Below, piece by piece: positions 59,501-64,000 of a stretch of DNA of 64,000 nucleotides. This DNA comes from Gossypium raimondii (lineage: Eukaryota > Streptophyta > Magnoliopsida > Malvales > Malvaceae): assembly GCF_025698545.1 (NCBI RefSeq), contig NC_068569.1, positions 10,540,001-10,604,000 on the forward strand. Reading direction: 5' to 3'. The notes beneath the pieces are model-generated. The model had not been told where the DNA came from. It saw only the letters and a list, made by a program, of their open reading frames with translations, and searched no databases. Every line of letters begins with the position of its first letter. The stretch's first letter is position 1. The position numbers and the translations under genes are program-made.

Positions 59501-61636
59501 CAGCAGCATGTTCAGCAGCATTTAAGGAGATGCCATTCTCGCATGAAACTCCAGTACTATCTGAGTTGTTACTATTGTTGTTGTCGTTGTTAATTGCTGC
59601 AGGTGCACTTTTGGGTGATTCATTAGAATCAATTCCAGAAACCTTGCTGTCAGAAAGTCCCCTAAGGGGTGAACCACTTGAGCTTGGAATTTCATCACAA
59701 ACTGGAACTGACACAACAGCTGTACTCTCCAAAACCTTGGTTAATGGTCGGCGACGGTTTTTCCTTTTCAGGAATTCATGAACATTTGCCACTTGAGATC
59801 TCTTTCTTTTCAGTGATGATGAATGATTTCTGCTACCATTCATTGGACCTCCATTAGACAAGCAATTTCCAGAATTTGGTCCGTAGAATGAACCATTATC
59901 TTGTTGAACTAGCTCGGGTGCCCCTGCAGCCTGTGATTTTCTTTTTGGTCCTACACCCATACCTAGATCCTCAAGTCCTCTCATGCGCTTGATTCTTTCA
60001 GATCCATCATCCTCAGAATCATTCGGGGTTTTTCTTCTCTTGATCAGCTTAGAGTGCCCCTTAGTACCATTAATGTGATTAGGCTCTTCAAAGGATATGC
60101 CAGACTGTGATAATTCTGGAGCTGAATCTGAGTTATCCTCAGATTCACTCATTTCATCAGACGTATCCTCATTTTCTTTCCCAGAATGTGACATGGTTGT
60201 CGGTGATTCTCTGGCCAAACTACCCTGGTCAGCACCAGAATTATCTTTTCTAGAGAAATAACCTGGATGATCCTTCCCTAAACGTGAACTCTCAATCTCT
60301 AGAGCGTGAAGAATAGCATCTTCTCTTCGAGCATATTTCACTGCTTTCTTGCTAGAATTTGCTGCTGAAGCCTTTGCTTTCTCAATACATTCATTATATT
60401 CTCCACAACGGAAGGCCTTCACCCTCTTGGACTTTTCAAGATTATACCAGTCCCTAAAACCAAAAAAGAAAGAAATATAGTAAAAAATAAGTAATAAAAC
60501 TAGCTCCAAGCACAGTAATCTCTTTCTACTTGGTGATGATCATTTGAGCAACATATTGTAGTCTCCAAAGATGAATCTTTGTGAAGAAATCTTTTATTTA
60601 ATGGAAGGAGGATTCAATCATTTAGAAATTGGAAGAAGAAAATGCAGCACCAGCAGTGCTTTACTCATAAATCATACAGCATTGAACAAGGTCTAAAGAA
60701 ATATGATGGGGATATAAAGGTAAAGCCCTCAACCTAATTAATTTGTCATTATCTAGAAAGGAAAAAAACAGTCATATATTCAAAACCACAATTGTGACAA
60801 GTTATGGTTACAACCTCTACTACTGTGTGACAGAACAAACACTCAATTACTGAACTGATTAAGAAATTTATCTTCAGAGAACCAATGCCTATTAGCTACA
60901 ACATTTATAAATGGCTATTAGAGAGTAAAATTCACACCAGCCTAACATAAAATCAGCAATGCTAAATGATAAAAACTGTCTCAAGTCACCAAAAGCTAAA
61001 GTTTTGACTAGTAAAAAAAGGAGACACACAAGATTTTATTCAAAAGACAGTACCTCATGAGTTAAATGGTTCTCTAAAAGCACAAACATCAAGCTTAATG
61101 CACCAAAACCATGTATACTCCACTTTCTACCCTATGTTACCACCAAAACCATAGATACCAACATAAAAGTGCAAGATATGGGCCGTAACGACAAGCTTGC
61201 AATCTTCTCCTCAAAATGGAACCATATATATAAATATATATTTGTGTGTGTGAAATGTTTCCCCTTTTTTCAGCATATTATTGATTAAGCAATATAAAAA
61301 TGACAAAACTATCAAAACTACTAAACAAATAAGCTTGAATATAAGAAAACTACTACAAAGAATCATCAATAGTAATGCAAGCTATTAAACCTCTTCAAAT
61401 GAAATCTAAAAAGTTATTAAGAGATTAAAAAAAAAGGGGGCTCACACGCTTGCATCTTCACGACCAAGAAGCTTAACAGGGGTACCGGATCTTGGAGAAA
61501 CCAAACAACCCTCGGAGAGCTCGTCAAGGCCCATAATCCGACCCGGCCACCAAGAACCGTTCCTGCGTCGGACCCAAACCAAGCCACCCACCGACGCATC
61601 AATGCCCTTTATGTTGGGCTCATCGGGGCTCCCCAT
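56549..61636 (-). CDS. PWWP-domain nuclear protein (At1g51745-like)
   Basis: PWWP domains read methylated histone tails or DNA on chromatin. Three minus-strand exons, 61636-61446, 60453-59363 and 57639-56549, join in phase at GT-AG sites and encode 790 aa. The start is the ATG beginning MGSPDEPNIKGIDASVGGLV. The N-terminal PWWP module has WVRRRNGSWWPGRIMG (residues 21-36), then PRSGTPVKLLGREDASVDWY. The middle is long and low-complexity, with acidic and Ser-rich stretches and basic patches such as KLIKRRKTP, PKRKSQ and SSLKRKRSQ that look like nuclear localisation signals. The third exon has a conserved-looking stretch YNVKIEVKAKYRPQHVPLVS, a basic tail with KRKSGGGRVPRKHMKLQ, and the C-terminus SARLTHRPLTSRNP. 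The layout fits the plant Tudor/PWWP/MBT-superfamily proteins typified by At1g51745 and At3g21295. The specific role is unknown. Confidence 0.9.
57640..59362 (-). other. Intron 2 of the PWWP gene
   Basis: A 1.7-kb intron with a GTATTC donor at its high-coordinate end and an acceptor after CTGACAG at 57640. It is AT-rich and holds no recognised gene or element. Confidence 0.75.
60454..61445 (-). other. Intron 1 of the PWWP gene
   Basis: A 1-kb intron with a GTGAG donor and a GGTTTTAG acceptor. No element was recognised in it. Confidence 0.75.
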
Positions 61637-62330
61637 CAGAAACCCCCTCCAGCAAAATCCTCCAAAGAAAATAAATGGTACAAAAAAAATCCGATCTTTC
61701 AAATTCAATCCTTAAATTCCGTTTTGAAGCAGACCCTATACTCTAAAACAGCCAAAATAATCGATTGCTTGAACAAATGTATACGCCCTCGAAACCCTGA
61801 ATTAAAAAAACAAAAATAATTAGAAATAAGAACAAAAAACTTAATCCCACATGCAACTTAAAATCCTGAAAAAAAAAAAACAAAGATGAACCCATAAAAG
61901 AAAGTCGTAGAAGAGAGATTAAAAACCTAAGCTTGAAGGGGTTTATGAACGAAAAAGGATCTAAGTGTAGTGAAAGACAAACGCAGTTTAAACAACCAAA
62001 AGAATAAAAAAGATCTGGGGAAAATTATTTTTCTCTTATTCTGATTTGAAGATTACTTTTTGGTTCCTTTCTCACTTTCCTTAAATAAATTTCAGTTTTT
62101 CTGGGCTTTTCTTGAAAGATTTCCGTGTGCATGTTCACTTTTTATCCATTTTTGGTCAAAGATTTTTACGGGCTTTTTTTTTTATTTGGCAAAATGTATG
62201 AGAGTGAAAAGAGCGAGAGATAATGAGATTAATAGTGAAGAAGAGAGCCTTTGAGAAGAAAAACGCTGAAAGAAAGGCTTCAGTTTGGATCATCAAATAA
62301 AAATAAAAATAAGAAAACGTACCCTTTTAT
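61637..62330 (-). promoter_or_regulatory. PWWP gene leader and promoter region
   Basis: The probable 5' leader begins at 61,637. Runs of pyrimidines and A, and the absence of open frames, fit a leader or promoter. An in-frame upstream ATG at 61,708 exists but lies before the conserved start. No defined binding motif was recognised. Confidence 0.35.
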
Positions 62331-64000
62331 TTCCTTGGCGTTTTTGGTTGAAGCTTGTGAGAGGAAAGATATGAAAATTATATTAAGAAATAAAATATAT
62401 GAACTATTTTGGTAACTGTACGCACATTGGCATCATAGGAATCTTTTTAACCGTGGGATAAGATTTGTTCATACAAATGAACAATCAAACGGTGGTGATT
62501 ACATTTGAAGATGGCATGTAATTTTGATTAAATGATGGCCCAATATATTTATGAACAAATTTATCAAATATAAAATATATAATTTTAATTGAAATGGTAA
62601 AGTTAGATATAAAAATATTATTTAAGTTGTGATCTATATTATTAGATTTTATATTAAAAATGTAAAAATAAAAATATCTTCCATTAATATTTATTAACTT
62701 GTAAAATGATATTTTTTGATAATTTTACAGTAAAAAGAGAAAGAGTAATGAAAATTACTACATAATTGTTAAAACTTATATACAAAATTTTAAAATTTAT
62801 ATAAAAACATAAATTCCACATTTTTCTTTTACTAATGGATGTGGTATTTTAATTATTTTCAATTAAATTAATGTCTTATTAATCTCTAACATCAATTTAG
62901 TTAAAATTTTATAATAATTATTATTATATTTTATTAATTTTAGTTTGATTGTATAATCTTTTTATAATAGTTATCCTTTATAATAATAATTTACTTTATA
63001 TTACACTATTTTTATCGATAACAATAACCATAAAGTGTATTATTTATTAAATTAGTTCTTCATAATAGTCTATTGTCCTAAATTTTAGTAAAATTAATTC
63101 TATTATTAAGTGAAATAAAATCAATAAATTTAGTTGATATATTATTTCCGTAAAATGTTAAAATTTTATATAAAACATATTAATCATATTTTATTAAATA
63201 AAAATATTTAATAGATGAATTACATTAGTAAGTTTTATTAAATATACAATTTAAATCTCACTAATTAATATCATTGCTACTATATTATAGTTTTTAAATT
63301 TGAAATTAAAAAAATATGATTTTAGTAAACAAAAGGACCGTATACATAATAACTTTGAAATGATTTTATTTCTTTTTGTTTTATCTTTTGCATGTTTCAT
63401 CAATTTCTTTTTCACTCTATCTTTAATAATAATGGTAATCAATTAATTTTATATAAACTAATTTAACGATTTCAACTCAACTTTAATAAAATAATTGAAT
63501 TAAACATAAATTTGAAATACTCGGATATATATTTAATGAAAAGTTCAAATATATTTGATTTAATATGTAATTAAAATTTCATTATATTGCAATTAAAATG
63601 GAAAGAAGTAAATAAACAATACATAGATATATGATATAGAGAAGTAAATATTGTTGATTCTATATGAGAGTAAATGTGTTTTACCTAAAAAATAATAAAC
63701 AATTTTGGGTTGAAGCTAGAGTATCTATAGTTAGTAATAGTATTAATCTTTTTTCATCATCAAATATGTTGTACTCGTATAAATAAAAATGGAATTTACA
63801 ATCAGATAATTAAGTGGGAAGGTACCAATAGTTTATTTGTAAACCTACTTTTCCAAAAATAAAGAGGAATATTTATATACTAAAGGGATGAAATGCGCCT
63901 AGTAAGCTATGGCGCCATGAATCATGTAACTTGTGAGCGCATCGACTCATTTCCTGAACTCCGTCTCATGTCCGGTCCGGAAGAGGAAAAAGGAAAATGT
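62331..64000. other. AT-rich intergenic region
   Basis: AT-rich DNA with short simple repeats and no recognisable gene or element. The last 120 bases (63,880-64,000) are noticeably richer in GC and may be the edge of another feature beyond the window. Confidence 0.5.

Noticed and set aside
59344-59781. Plus-strand open frame of 145 codons
   Set aside because: It is antisense to exon 2 of the PWWP gene, whose splice sites and composition fit the minus strand.

Overview
This is a nuclear chromosome segment from a dicot plant. The base composition is AT-rich, coding genes are split by short GT-AG introns, and the families present are plant ones: ELF3, a CC-NBS-LRR resistance gene, an LRR receptor-like kinase of the malectin-like type, neprosin, an IAA-amino-acid hydrolase, F-box/LRR, PWWP, and plant-type CACTA, gypsy and copia elements. 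The repeat style looks like Gossypium (cotton) or another Malvaceae. That is an inference from remembered repeat character, not a database result.

Layout. 1-13.5 kb is transposon-rich and gene-free: a MITE-like inverted repeat, a LINE 3' fragment, and a nested cluster in which a solo gypsy LTR (5309-7950, TSD TTATT) contains a tRNA-derived SINE (16-bp TSD) and a solo copia LTR (TSD TTGAT). 13.5-18.4 kb holds two decayed LRR receptor-kinase copies on the + strand. 21.4-24.3 kb is an apparently intact four-exon ELF3 homologue (circadian evening complex). 24.8-27.1 kb is a broken neprosin-family gene on the minus strand, split by a 1.2-kb insertion. 27.4-30.3 kb is an intact single-exon CC-NBS-LRR gene just downstream of a 78-bp tandem duplication. 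30.5-31.7 kb is a broken IAA-amino-acid hydrolase. 33.2-40.0 kb is an F-box/LRR gene disrupted by a young Ty1/copia element (33423-38311, TSD GTAAC).

41.3-42.2 kb encodes an intact ESCRT-III protein, CHMP1 (203 aa). 43,076-51,149 is a complete-ended 8.07-kb CACTA (En/Spm) transposon with 3-bp TSD TAT. It has dense subterminal repeat arrays, a TNPA-like gene, only the C-terminal part of a TNP2-like transposase, and an internal block of degenerate telomere-like repeats. After it come a small uncharacterised basic protein (51.8-52.1 kb), the ribosomal protein L28e gene with a telo-box/site II promoter (53.7-55.2 kb), and a three-exon PWWP-domain nuclear protein (56.5-61.6 kb), all on the minus strand. 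The rest, including 62.3-64 kb, is AT-rich intergenic DNA.

The genes do not form one pathway. The window is a mosaic: conserved single-copy housekeeping or regulatory genes (ELF3, CHMP1, RPL28, PWWP) alternate with fast-evolving families, most of them pseudogenised, and with mobile elements whose insertion boundaries can still be read from their target-site duplications. No tRNA, rRNA, CRISPR or prokaryotic feature was seen.
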